From a virus: a stretch of 34,238 nucleotides of DNA. Under the pieces are notes generated by a model. The model had not been told where the DNA came from. It ran no database searches and saw nothing but the letters and a program-made list of their open reading frames with translations. The first letter of the stretch is position 1; each line of letters begins with the position of its first letter. Shown here one piece after another: positions 1-8,993 of this stretch. Made by a program: the position numbers and the translations under genes. The stretch lies in IMG/VR virus record IMGVR_UViG_3300042691_013498, positions 1 through 34,238 of that record. One strand, given 5' to 3'.

Positions 1-838
1 CTTTAATTTTTTGAATATCAAAAAATTTAGTAGGACGCGTAACGTGTTTTGTCATGTCAAACGAATTTAATATTGCCTTATCAAGATCTACAAGAGATTG
101 TTTCCCTTCAGGTGATGCAGCAATTACCTTACGCAATGGAACAGGCGTAAATGCTGGGAAATGAGATTCCCAGTTATTGTAAGTATTCCAGTCAACTGGC
201 TTAGTTGGATCAGGTTGTCTAATTCCAGCAGCAGTAGCAATATCAGCGTAAGTTAAATTAGGAACTGAACCAACTTTACTCTTTGCATTATTAAACAACG
301 CAAATTTACTATTATGAGCGTTTCGTATTGCAGCTTGAGCTGCCTCGCGTTCAGCCATTGGCTTCGTCACGTCATTAGCAATAGTCATTTGACTGTTAAT
401 AGTACTGTCAAGCGACAGCAACCCGGCAGTCAAATCCTTCATTTCTTGATGCCGAGGTGTAGCTACTGACAAGTCAAATAGTTGGTCGCGTCCCTGCTGT
501 TGCCTTCGTACTGTATCCCTATTCATGGCAGCAATGTCATTATTGACAAATATGCCAGAAAGATTTGCTTTACCTAAATCTCGATTTGTTTTTGCTGTAT
601 CAATTTCAAAAGGCCGCAATTTACCCTTTTGCGTCCAGTCTTTTTGTTGCTCTTCAAATGTTAGTCGTGCACGTTCTTCATCAATTTTTTGCTTGCGAAT
701 CTGATCAGCTTGCATCCCAAGTTGCAATCGACGTTCTTCAAGCTTTTCTTTTGCTTGTTGATCAGCAAGCGCATTTTGTTGTCTACCTTGAATAAGTTGG
801 GCTAAACCACCCATAAATCCAGCTGAGCTAAAAGCCAT
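1..838 (-). CDS. Probable internal/ejection virion protein, N-terminal part (cut by window edge)
   Basis: The minus strand is open without a stop from an ATG at 836-838 to the first base of the window, about 279 codons, so the C-terminus is missing. The N-terminus is small-residue and Gly rich (MAFSSAGFMGGLAQLIQG) and is followed by a long Gln/Lys/Glu/Arg-rich stretch, roughly residues 17-75, that reads as a coiled coil. After that comes a mixed alpha-helical region. No enzymatic motif is visible. It begins 5 bases after the stop of the 273-aa gene, at the end of the tail-gene series and after the nozzle-like gene. In P22-like phages this position is occupied by ejection proteins (gp7, gp20, gp16). 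Role by position only; coding status is secure. Confidence 0.8.
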   Translation of the reverse strand, partial: MAFSSAGFMGGLAQLIQGRQQNALADQQAKEKLEERRLQLGMQADQIRKQKIDEERARLTFEEQQKDWTQKGKLRPFEIDTAKTNRDLGKANLSGIFVNNDIAAMNRDTVRRQQQGRDQLFDLSVATPRHQEMKDLTAGLLSLDSTINSQMTIANDVTKPMAEREAAQAAIRNAHNSKFALFNNAKSKVGSVPNLTYADIATAAGIRQPDPTKPVDWNTYNNWESHFPAFTPVPLRKVIAASPEGKQSLVDLDKAILNSFDMTKHVTRPTKFFDIQKIK

Positions 839-843
839 AGTGA

Positions 844-1665
844 CTAACCCTCTCCAGTGTAATCTGGGTCACCGGGCATTACTGTTCGCCCCGGACCACC
901 CGGTGTTGCAGGCTTATACATCATAGACAGAATCCTATCTGTTTGTGCCTTTTGTGCCCGTAGATTAGCAGCAGCTTGCTGTTGTTGTTGCATGTTGTTC
1001 CAATAACCAGTCAACATACCCATCATTCCGCTTGCACGTTCGTCAGCAAGCTTACGAGCCTCAAGTTCTTGTGCGCCAATATTCTGTGCATCTTGACCAA
1101 ACTGACCCCATAAACCTACGGCTCCTGCTGCACCACGGTCAGCCATATCTGTTCCAGCCCTAGCTAAGCCCATTGCTCTGTCAGCAGCAGCATTTAACCG
1201 ATCTCCACGCCCCATTTCCCAGTTACTGGAAAACTGAGCCAAGTTATTAGCAATGGCAGATTCTGTTGCAGCATTAGGGTTTACGCCAACACCTAAGCCG
1301 TATCCAGTTGGACCATATAAACCACGGGCAGCAGATCCTGTTGCAATATTTGAATTAACCTGATCGCCTTGACGTTGTAATACGGAGTTTGCTGCAGCAG
1401 TACCTTTGAATAAATCGGTTTCTGATAGTGGTTTAACTGCACTTTCAATACCCATCGATGCCATCTTATTAGCTTGTGGTAGATAGGTATTTTGTTGTGC
1501 TTTACCAGTATTCATCATCTGGTTGTAATACGGAATATAGCTCTGCTTGGCAGCCATAGCCCGTTTTTGATAATTCATCATTTGACTGGCCTGTGGGTCA
1601 GTCATCTTTTTAATCCACGGATTTAACGCCTGTGTTAATATTCCACCGACAAATGGATCAATCAT
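844..1665 (-). CDS. Ala/Met/Gln-rich probable internal virion protein
   Basis: 273 aa. The start is supported by GGAG six bases before the ATG; this Shine-Dalgarno overlaps the TAG stop of the preceding 151-aa gene. The protein starts with a short hydrophobic Gly/Ile patch (MIDPFVGGILTQALNPW) and continues as an Ala, Met, Asn and Gln-rich, probably helical sequence. There is a Gly-rich turn region around residues 110-128 (ARGLYGPTGYGLGVGV), a QQQQQ run near residue 223, and a Pro/Gly-rich tail. Composition and position, following the nozzle gene and preceding a coiled-coil protein, resemble the small P22 gp7 or T7 internal core proteins that are ejected into the cell. I see no catalytic motif; the role is inferred. 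Confidence 0.7.
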   Translation of the reverse strand: MIDPFVGGILTQALNPWIKKMTDPQASQMMNYQKRAMAAKQSYIPYYNQMMNTGKAQQNTYLPQANKMASMGIESAVKPLSETDLFKGTAAANSVLQRQGDQVNSNIATGSAARGLYGPTGYGLGVGVNPNAATESAIANNLAQFSSNWEMGRGDRLNAAADRAMGLARAGTDMADRGAAGAVGLWGQFGQDAQNIGAQELEARKLADERASGMMGMLTGYWNNMQQQQQAAANLRAQKAQTDRILSMMYKPATPGGPGRTVMPGDPDYTGEG

Positions 1666-1674
1666 AATTTACTC

Positions 1675-2130
1675 CTATATAACTACCTTATTAAGTAAAG
1701 CAATCCAACCAAATGCATTTGTGGCATCGTTTACTGCTAAAAACTCTACGCATTCGTATTGTTTAGTTAAACTTGTAAAGCCACCATTTGCCCATAACGT
1801 GTCACCGGATAACACTGCAAATGATATTGTTGCTGCTGTTGCATCCATCTTTATAAACTTTATCGATCTACCAATGTAACTTGCAGATGACGGCAAAGTT
1901 AAAGTGAATGACGCAACACTTGCATCGCATAGTGTTATTGATGGAGCAAACGTAACATCACGAGTACTGTCAGCATATTCTATCTGACACGCAGAAGGAG
2001 AATATGGCACGACTGGTAAACCAGCGTAATTGTCATACTCAAGTACGACAGCTGATTTACCGGGACCAAGACGAGTAGATGGGTTATCTCTTCTTGGATA
2101 AATCGTTACTGGTGTTGATGGTGTTGCCAT
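1675..2130 (-). CDS. Beta-rich virion protein of unknown role
   Basis: 151 aa. Its ATG directly abuts the TAA of the large nozzle-like gene (TAAATG), so translation is probably coupled. The N-terminus (MATPSTPVTIYPRRDNP) is followed by alternating hydrophobic and polar residues with Ser/Thr/Ala, typical of small all-beta appendage or decoration proteins. Stretches such as FTLTLPSSASYIGRSIKFIK and TISFAVLSGDTLWANGG resemble the C-terminal beta modules of tail fibres and head fibres. Three Cys are present without a motif. It could be a small tail-tip or fibre protein attached to the nozzle. No family assignment can be made by eye. Confidence 0.7.
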   Translation of the reverse strand: MATPSTPVTIYPRRDNPSTRLGPGKSAVVLEYDNYAGLPVVPYSPSACQIEYADSTRDVTFAPSITLCDASVASFTLTLPSSASYIGRSIKFIKMDATAATISFAVLSGDTLWANGGFTSLTKQYECVEFLAVNDATNAFGWIALLNKVVI

Positions 2131-5100
2131 TTAGCTTCTCGGTGTATTACCTTCTGTCGTTATCGCATGAATGCCAAACATTTTCCATTTACTTGATGTC
2201 GTTGCAGATAATTTTATATCAAATGTCTGTTGATCTGCTGTCCTACTAATGCTTCGTATGGAAATAACTTTGTCAGTGCTATTTGGAAACCTAAATGTTC
2301 CAGCAGTTGAATAACCTTTTTGGCCAGTAATTACCCATGATGAATATATAGGAGCATCAGTCTGTAAATTTTGCAGGTGAATGTTTAATGCGTGAATCTT
2401 ATTGGCGCTGTAGTAAATGTTACTTTCAGAAAAAGCTTGTCCGTACTTACGCGTTTTGACAACCCAATCAATTCCTGTGTAAGTTCTATTACCAGAACTA
2501 TCCGCATAAACACCATCCGCAAACCTGTCAAGCTTGTATAGCTTTCCGTCAGCACCTCCAGCATATAAATCCTGTGTGTCATCACTAGTTTCAACAGCAA
2601 TTAACGAGGTGTATCGTGCAGGATTAATCCATCGAACCCAGCCACCAGTTTTGACCTGTGTTGCATTTCTTGGGTCAAATGATTCTGTTCTAGTGTCGTA
2701 AATATAGATGTAAGGATTGCCAGCACTTGGAGCTGATCCATTTGCTGTAGCCTCTGGTGCTAATAACAATAAGCGTCTGTCATGTACGCACATAACACAG
2801 TTAGCGTACGCAGTTGCAGAAACGTAGTTGTAACTTCCGTTAATGTAATCTTGAGACCTAATGTTTAATACACCCTCCAACTGCTGTCCTCTAGGGACAA
2901 GGACGGTGCTTTGCAATTCCATGATTCCGTTTGCAGTAGTTAAGATAAGCCTTCCCATCAATACTGCACATCCGCGTTTAGCAACTAAACCAGATCCAGA
3001 CCCCTGTAAAAATCCTTGATTTGCAAAATTGTGTGGGCTATCTCCCGTAAGGAGATAAGTTGTATGCTCGCGCATGATAACCAATGCAGCTGACGTACTG
3101 TTATCTCGCATCAATCCGTCACCTTGAATGGTGACCATACCCATTATCTGTTCTTCATCAGTTTGATTACTAACAGAAAACTGTGCTCCTTTAATTGCAA
3201 CTTCAGGGTCAGTTACATCAGATATTAATGTTGTGTAGATACCGTATTCGTTATTTGTATTTAAAAGCCAGCTCGCATAAATTGTATTCTTCTTAGATAC
3301 AAACAGTCTCTGGTTGTAAACCGCAATACAATCACCACCGGATGGATACTGATCTTTGCCAAACCGATATCTATAACCACGTGTACCGGGACCATTATCA
3401 AAGAACATTTGCGAATCTGGCACTTGGTCAACAATAGTAATCGTCGTGCCTGATCTTGATGATGTAAAACCTTCCCACTTAGTGCCATCAGTATATGAAG
3501 CACCCGTGTCTAAATCTACAATTCCTATCAATCTACCTACATTGTCACCAGTTAGTAAATTCTTCCTGTATACACAAGCATATTTGTAATAGTGATTTAA
3601 TCCAACTTGAAGGTCAACAGTAGACAATTCTACTGACACCTTATTAATAGCTTCTGTGACAGTGACTTCACTGGTGTATTTACTTGCTACTGTTTCAAAG
3701 CCATCACTGCTAGGCAAATCTGGAGTGGCTGAAAAATTGTATGTGCCTGATGAAATACTTCCCGGAAAAGATATGACAGTACCTGACCCATATGGTGCGG
3801 TAGAGACATTAAATGATGTGTACGAAAGTACATCATTCACGTAATAAGTTGTGCCAGCAACAATTGCTGGAGTAGATGCAATAGCAGTCGTAAATGTAAT
3901 AGGTTTATTGACACCTAATTTGTGATACGTTGCCGTGTTTAACGTTGTTGTACTACCGCCAACTGCAGTGCTGAATGTAGATGTACCCCAATATGGCGAA
4001 CTTCCATTTACTGGTGCTGTGTACGGAGTCCATAATGTAAATCCATACGAGTATTTTGTTTGCGGTGTTAACGCCCCCTGCCGTACAACTTCGCCTAAAC
4101 TAATAATCCATTCATTGTCATACACAGAAGACACGTCGTAGTCAAACTTTAAAATGATTGTTGATACTAATGCTCGTGTTGCAGCTGATATTGGATACAA
4201 ATCAAACGTAAGGTAGTTTGTCGTTTTGTCATACCTGCACTGACCAGTAAATTCAGTCGTGGTTGCAGTGCGGATTCCAAGACTAAACGATGGAACATCT
4301 TGATTAATTTTTTCTGAGAAGAACGCACGGACACTTAACGCTTGTGTCGTTCGCAAGTCGAACTTAGGGGTGAAATAATTAGTACCGGATGTTACAGTAC
4401 CTGTAAATTGAAATGTGGCTCCAGTTAATGTGCTGTCAGTAGTAACAGTAAATGTAGTGCTAGTGGGAACACTATTCACATAATAAGGAATCGACGTACT
4501 GGTTCCACCAGTCGCAGTTGAAAACATGACTATGTCACCATTTTTCAAGTTGTGATCAGTAGTACATGTAAGTGTTGGCCCAGCTACCGCCGTAAATGTA
4601 GTAGCCATCCCTAAATTTATTTTGATGTATTCATTTGCAATTAAGTTAGCAAAAGGGTCAGTTGGCAACGTGGTTGTAATAAATGTAGGGTTTGACTGCT
4701 TTGCATTCAGTTTTAGTAATTTTTTTGTGTCGTCCTGTATAGAAGCTAATTGCAATTGAGCATTGACAGCATACAAGGACACGTCGTCCAGAAATACAAA
4801 ACTATCTCCGCCTCTGTCAAAAGCAGACGCAATACGCACTTGTATTCCAGTTAACTGCTTGTCAAATTCTCTAAAGTCAACAAGCACTTGGAATTTATGC
4901 CAGTCACTAGGAGTTGTCCCAGCTGCTGGCTGAGCACTGTAGTAAACTTCAGCTCCGGGTATCTGATCGTTTGTTGTAAGCGCAGTAGTCGCGGTGTTTT
5001 GATATCCGCGAATAAAAACATCTAGCGTGTTATTACTTACAAAATTATTTAAATCATCTTGGTTATACGCATAAAACGTCAATACATAAGTACCAGCATT

Positions 5101-6285
5101 GTGCTGTACTAACATTGTGTTCTGACCTAATGTAGTAGCACCTAATATAACAGCGGATCCACTTGCAACAATTGAATTTGTAGTCACCGTAATAATATTT
5201 GAGGCTGGCACAGACTTTACATAATAGATAAGTGTAGTCGAAACTCCTCCATTTGTAGTTGTAAATTTAATAGGTTGACCAATAGCTAATCCGTGATTAA
5301 TGGTTGTAGTAATATTTGCCGACACGCCGTTTGTAGTAAAGCTTATTGGTTGCTCGTCATATGTAACTAATACATCACGTACATCAATATCTTGATAAAT
5401 AAAATCTTGTATGTGATCAATTTTGATACAGTTTCCAACAGCTCCGTCTCGCGTAAGGATGTATTTACTAGTATTTTTTACTGTAGGTGTAGCTGGGGCA
5501 GCCAACTGTGGGGCAAAAACATTGTAAGTGACACCAGCTAATGTATACACGGCACTGGCAACACGTTGCGCATCACCAGTGTTGTAGTTCCATTGACCAA
5601 AACCTGTTGCTGTAGAAGTTGAAAAATCTCCGTTAGTAATTTTAGATACTAATACGGATGGTGCTGAACTAAATCCAGTTAAATCAATTGGCGCTGAATA
5701 GGAGCTGCTAATTTGCGTTCCGGGCATTACTGTAATAGCAGACGCAGTTGCTTTAGGTGTAAATTTTGTGCAGTCGGTTAACGTCGGAAGTCTATCAGCT
5801 TCAACTATCTGCCCATTCATTCGGATCCTAAATGGGTTATTAACTCCATCTACACCATATACATATCTTCCGTATGGGGTCATGCGCACATTTGCACTAT
5901 TTGCAGTTGTTAACGCAGTGCCAGTTGCTCTATTTATTACCGACGAGTAAGTATTATTTGGAACTCCATACGTATTTGTGTCATAGAAATAAATATTTGA
6001 ATTACTGGCAAATACAACTTTACTTTTAGAACCTTTGTCTTTCAGTGTTGTTAATTCGTATATTGGCGATCCAGTAGTTGCATTGTAAGGAAGAGATGAC
6101 GAGTGCCAACATGTTGACCAGCCGTTACGAGGTTGAAGCGAGTTTCCATAAACAAGAATGTTGTCAAGCGTTTGAAAGTATCCATCGGGAAGACGGTTTG
6201 CAGCCGTGTATGTATCAATACCAATAAATGCCCTGTCTCCAAGTTGAAACGGCTGTTGCGTGTTAGATATTTGTTTTGTAGCCAT
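2131..6285 (-). CDS. Very large tail nozzle-like protein (P22 gp10 / T7 gp12-like role) with three inserted beta modules
   Basis: 1384 aa from the ATG at 6285, which shares its A with the TAA of the upstream gene (TAATG) and has AAGGG about 8 bases upstream. An in-frame GTG at 6294 is less likely. The opening (LGDRAFIGIDTY...LPDGYFQTLDNILVYG) and the C-terminal region from about residue 960 (GDCIAVYNQRLFVSKKN, VIMREHTTYLLTGDS, AVLMGRLILTTANGIMELQ, LYAGGADGKLYKLD) have the repeated strand pattern of beta-propeller-like podovirus nozzle proteins. Between them lie three copies of a module with the pattern H-x-L-x(4)-P/D-I-x-F ... YYV-x-S/D-V/L ... F-x-V (about residues 314-385, 560-642 and 768-854). 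This makes it much longer than the usual nozzle of about 500-800 aa. Position among tail genes supports the role; identity is inferred from pattern, not from a search. Confidence 0.75.
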   Translation of the reverse strand: MATKQISNTQQPFQLGDRAFIGIDTYTAANRLPDGYFQTLDNILVYGNSLQPRNGWSTCWHSSSLPYNATTGSPIYELTTLKDKGSKSKVVFASNSNIYFYDTNTYGVPNNTYSSVINRATGTALTTANSANVRMTPYGRYVYGVDGVNNPFRIRMNGQIVEADRLPTLTDCTKFTPKATASAITVMPGTQISSSYSAPIDLTGFSSAPSVLVSKITNGDFSTSTATGFGQWNYNTGDAQRVASAVYTLAGVTYNVFAPQLAAPATPTVKNTSKYILTRDGAVGNCIKIDHIQDFIYQDIDVRDVLVTYDEQPISFTTNGVSANITTTINHGLAIGQPIKFTTTNGGVSTTLIYYVKSVPASNIITVTTNSIVASGSAVILGATTLGQNTMLVQHNAGTYVLTFYAYNQDDLNNFVSNNTLDVFIRGYQNTATTALTTNDQIPGAEVYYSAQPAAGTTPSDWHKFQVLVDFREFDKQLTGIQVRIASAFDRGGDSFVFLDDVSLYAVNAQLQLASIQDDTKKLLKLNAKQSNPTFITTTLPTDPFANLIANEYIKINLGMATTFTAVAGPTLTCTTDHNLKNGDIVMFSTATGGTSTSIPYYVNSVPTSTTFTVTTDSTLTGATFQFTGTVTSGTNYFTPKFDLRTTQALSVRAFFSEKINQDVPSFSLGIRTATTTEFTGQCRYDKTTNYLTFDLYPISAATRALVSTIILKFDYDVSSVYDNEWIISLGEVVRQGALTPQTKYSYGFTLWTPYTAPVNGSSPYWGTSTFSTAVGGSTTTLNTATYHKLGVNKPITFTTAIASTPAIVAGTTYYVNDVLSYTSFNVSTAPYGSGTVISFPGSISSGTYNFSATPDLPSSDGFETVASKYTSEVTVTEAINKVSVELSTVDLQVGLNHYYKYACVYRKNLLTGDNVGRLIGIVDLDTGASYTDGTKWEGFTSSRSGTTITIVDQVPDSQMFFDNGPGTRGYRYRFGKDQYPSGGDCIAVYNQRLFVSKKNTIYASWLLNTNNEYGIYTTLISDVTDPEVAIKGAQFSVSNQTDEEQIMGMVTIQGDGLMRDNSTSAALVIMREHTTYLLTGDSPHNFANQGFLQGSGSGLVAKRGCAVLMGRLILTTANGIMELQSTVLVPRGQQLEGVLNIRSQDYINGSYNYVSATAYANCVMCVHDRRLLLLAPEATANGSAPSAGNPYIYIYDTRTESFDPRNATQVKTGGWVRWINPARYTSLIAVETSDDTQDLYAGGADGKLYKLDRFADGVYADSSGNRTYTGIDWVVKTRKYGQAFSESNIYYSANKIHALNIHLQNLQTDAPIYSSWVITGQKGYSTAGTFRFPNSTDKVISIRSISRTADQQTFDIKLSATTSSKWKMFGIHAITTEGNTPRS

Positions 6286-7400
6286 TACTCGCACCCTTTT
6301 CGCGTAAAACGCTTAACCAGTGTAACAGTGTTATTGTACACACCGTTAACTTGATCATTATGAGTAAACATGTCATTTAAAGACTCTGTTACCACGTACG
6401 TGCCGACAAGAGTTGTAGTCGGCGTTTGCCATGCACAGACATCATCATTACTGACAATCCACGGCGGACATGTGCATAAAATGTTGTAAGTTGCATTAAC
6501 ATCTAAATACGCTTTACCAACAATAGTTACTGAACTTGGACCTGAGGGACCTCCGGCAACAACTCCACTTGAATTAACAGTAGCAAATGCGCTTAATGTA
6601 GTTGATGACGTGCGAGTGGAATTTGCATTTACTGTTGCAAAAGCCGAAATAGCGCTCACTGCATCACGGTTAATAGACGTAGTTAAACTTGCGTATGCAC
6701 TTAAACTGGAGTTACTTTGCCTATTCGCTGTTGATGATAATGACGCAAACGCTGAAATACTTACACTTGATGATCTTGCAGCAGAGCTATTAACTGTGGC
6801 AAACGCACTGATAGATGACGTTATATTTCGAGTAGCAGAAGATGATGTTGTTGCAAATGCACTTATAGCTGACGTTGCATTCCTAGTAATACTAGAAGAC
6901 GTTGTCGCAAACGCAGACATGGAGCTAGAAGATGCAATAGAACTTGATGTTGACGCTGAAAGCGTAGCAAATGCAGATTGTGTACTTCCGACTACTGTTG
7001 TTGAAGCTGACGATACTGTTGCAAATGCTGATTGTGTACTTCCAACTAATCTGGTTGCAGATGAAGATGTACTTGCAAATGCAGATTGAGCACTATTAAC
7101 TGACCTTGTTACAGATGACGATAAAGTAGCATTAGCAGATCCAGTTACTCCTACAGACCTAGTAATCGATGAAGATGTACTTGCAAATGCAGATTCAGTA
7201 CTGCTAACTGGCCTACTTGCTGACGCAGAAACAGTAGCGTTTCCAGACAGGGTTACACTAACAGATCTTGTAGCAGATGAAGATACTGTAGCAAAAGCAC
7301 TAAGGCTTGCTGATTTATTACCACCGGGTACAGGCGGAGCAGCAAGCCTTACACCAATAAATATCGCTGTTATATAACCAGCGCTATTTGGTATTGCCAT
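6285..7400 (-). CDS. Repetitive fibre-like protein: 14 tandem 18-residue SAFAT repeats plus C-terminal domain
   Basis: 371 aa, starting in a TAATG overlap with the 164-aa gene. Residues 1-33 form a hydrophobic N-terminal segment (MAIPNSAGYITAIFIGVRLA). From residue 34 to about 285 there are 14 units of 18 residues with consensus SAFATxSSSxTRxxxSxx; one unit is 20 residues long and the last is truncated. A Gly/Pro hinge (GGPSGPSS) leads into an 80-residue C-terminal domain containing CTCPPW and further Cys, with no resemblance to the repeats. The regular Ser/Thr/Ala strand-turn pattern suggests a trimeric or fibrous shaft. Located among fibre genes just before the nozzle gene. The plus-strand open frame over the repeats is a composition shadow. 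Exact function unknown. Confidence 0.75.
   Translation of the reverse strand: MAIPNSAGYITAIFIGVRLAAPPVPGGNKSASLSAFATVSSSATRSVSVTLSGNATVSASASRPVSSTESAFASTSSSITRSVGVTGSANATLSSSVTRSVNSAQSAFASTSSSATRLVGSTQSAFATVSSASTTVVGSTQSAFATLSASTSSSIASSSSMSAFATTSSSITRNATSAISAFATTSSSATRNITSSISAFATVNSSAARSSSVSISAFASLSSTANRQSNSSLSAYASLTTSINRDAVSAISAFATVNANSTRTSSTTLSAFATVNSSGVVAGGPSGPSSVTIVGKAYLDVNATYNILCTCPPWIVSNDDVCAWQTPTTTLVGTYVVTESLNDMFTHNDQVNGVYNNTVTLVKRFTRKGCE
6551..7301 (-). repeat. Array of 14 diverged 54-bp coding repeats
   Basis: The array encodes the 18-residue SAFAT units of the overlapping fibre gene. Units are in frame and strictly 54 bp except one of 60 bp. Protein-level conservation is highest at SAFAT and at the Arg after the Ser/Thr cluster, while the DNA has diverged, so the array is not a recent expansion. 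Limits are approximate at the left end. Confidence 0.75.
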
Positions 7401-7894
7401 TAGTCTAGGCCAATACTAATACCTGTGTTGTTGGGGAATGTAATAGTTTGACCTGAGCCAAGAGTTACAGATCCGCCAGTAATATCTCCGTAGAACAAAA
7501 TTGTTGCATCAGTAGAAGCAGTTGCACTGATTGTTGCTGAGTTGCAAATTGCAATACCTGCAATAGTAATAGATGCACCAGACGCAGTAAATGACACTGG
7601 TGTAATAAGAGTTAATGGCCCCGGCGCTCCTGTACTAGCCGCCGTATTTGCGCCACCAATGCCAAATACTGCATCAGTGGCTGCTGCTCCAATTCCAATT
7701 CGAGTACTGTAACCTGCGGTTCCTAATGCATTTTCAGCTAATGTGCCATCGCTAGCCACGTTTGTCATTAATGCTAAATACAAACGTGTTCCAGTGGAGC
7801 CATTGCCACCAAATGGGCCAAACGATGCACCCCTAAGTAGACAATTCAATAAGTTTGCTTCTGTAGCATTTGTAAATGCCGTTGATGTTGCCAT
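7400..7894 (-). CDS. Small beta-sandwich phage appendage protein
   Basis: 164 aa. The sequence follows a pattern seen in many phage tail-region proteins: an N-terminal NLLNCLLRGASF segment, then a strand with RLYLALMTN, a GYSTRIGIG segment, VSFTASGASITIAGIAICN, and a C-terminal ILFYGDITGGSVTLGSGQTI. These small all-beta proteins are commonly annotated as tail fibre or virion proteins of unknown function. The ATG follows the TAA of the 361-aa gene by one base, and its own stop overlaps the next start (TAATG), so it is co-translated with the fibre cluster. Family resemblance is from memory of the pattern; function is inferred. Confidence 0.7.
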   Translation of the reverse strand: MATSTAFTNATEANLLNCLLRGASFGPFGGNGSTGTRLYLALMTNVASDGTLAENALGTAGYSTRIGIGAAATDAVFGIGGANTAASTGAPGPLTLITPVSFTASGASITIAGIAICNSATISATASTDATILFYGDITGGSVTLGSGQTITFPNNTGISIGLD

Positions 7895-7895
7895 G

Positions 7896-8981
7896 TTAAC
7901 CTACCTTTACAATCGGATCTGCAAGTGCGGTTGTTAACGGTAAACTCCAAACAACCACGGTTCCTGCTTCATTGTACACATCAATTGTAGCTCCTGTTGA
8001 TGCGTCAACTTTGTTTCGCAATATACGCAATGCCTGACGAACTGTTCTATCTGTAGATGTAGACGTATACGCACCGTTAAGCACAGATTCATTACCAGTG
8101 CTATCTAATTTACGAGCAAGAATACCATCAGCAATTTGCTCTTTACTCCATACGTGATCACCTAAAACTAAGAATGCATCACCAGAAGTTGGTGTGCTAG
8201 TCAAAGAATCAGAAAGTTCAACTACTCCATTAGTAGACGTGAATGTACTAATGACTGCGGTTTGGCCTGTCAGTGTTCCAGATGTAAACAATATTGTTTG
8301 ACTATTATAAAAATTGTCTACGCCTGTTAATGATGTTCGGAAATAAATAGTAGAGTTAGCTGGCGCTCCACTTACAGACACGGTGCCTTCTGTTGCTAAA
8401 TTAGCCTTGCGCAATAGATCCATCAATTTACCAAACGTGCCAGCAGTTGTATGCGACGCGTAAGGCTCATCCCAGACCGCACCTGCAATTTCCGTAGCTG
8501 CATTTGCAGCCAACGCAGTATTTGTAATTGCATCCGTAGCAAAAGATGATGACGTAATAGCACCAGAAGCAGTACCTGCTACAGTAACCTGACCAGATGC
8601 ATTACCTGTAGGTAAACCACCTGCGGCTCCAGCTACAGCATTTGGTAATGCAGTAAGACCAATCCTTACTACATCAAATGGGTCATAGGCCATAATCTGT
8701 ACTACGGAATTATAGTCACGACTGACAGTGGCCTTTTCAATATTTAAAGAAACCCAACCAAGTGTGTCTACTTCACCTGTAGTTAATTGATAGTAGTATT
8801 GCCCGTTACCTATTTCGGCCCACGTGCCAGCACCAGCTGCAGGAGTCGCTCCGTTTTTGCTGACATTAATAGTTGGTGCCGTTACACCAGTTTCTGGTGT
8901 AAACCCATCTGTAATGTCTACTAGAAGTACTGGAATACGTCTATGCGCTGCATCTGCATCACTTTGTTTTATTTGGAACAT
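7896..8981 (-). CDS. Modular tail fibre/appendage protein
   Basis: 361 aa. Residues about 15-100 (HRRIPVLLVDITDG ... VTAPTINVSKNGA ... WAEIGNGQYYYQLTTGEVD ... GWVSLNIEKA) form a module common in phage fibre-like genes, with the strand order of a small beta-sandwich. A Gly/Ala/Thr-rich linker follows. Then AGAVWDEPYASHTTAGTFG (about 168-186) is another very widespread phage motif linking to a short helix. A second beta module lies near 205-275, and a C-terminal strand-rich end (VYNEAGTVVVWSLPL) closes the protein. It lies between the adhesin-like paralogue and the small appendage gene. A structural role at the tail or host-recognition apparatus is likely; the exact component is unknown. Confidence 0.75.
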   Translation of the reverse strand: MFQIKQSDADAAHRRIPVLLVDITDGFTPETGVTAPTINVSKNGATPAAGAGTWAEIGNGQYYYQLTTGEVDTLGWVSLNIEKATVSRDYNSVVQIMAYDPFDVVRIGLTALPNAVAGAAGGLPTGNASGQVTVAGTASGAITSSSFATDAITNTALAANAATEIAGAVWDEPYASHTTAGTFGKLMDLLRKANLATEGTVSVSGAPANSTIYFRTSLTGVDNFYNSQTILFTSGTLTGQTAVISTFTSTNGVVELSDSLTSTPTSGDAFLVLGDHVWSKEQIADGILARKLDSTGNESVLNGAYTSTSTDRTVRQALRILRNKVDASTGATIDVYNEAGTVVVWSLPLTTALADPIVKVG

Positions 8982-8993
8982 AACTACCTCACA

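Noticed and set aside
3261-3503. Minus-strand frame of 80 codons within the nozzle gene
   Set aside because: It is a frame shadow of the nozzle-like gene with no start signal.
6610-7089. Plus-strand open frame of 159 codons over the fibre repeats
   Set aside because: It is the antisense of the 18-residue repeats; the repeat period removes stops. The minus-strand reading has coupling to its neighbours and a sensible protein.
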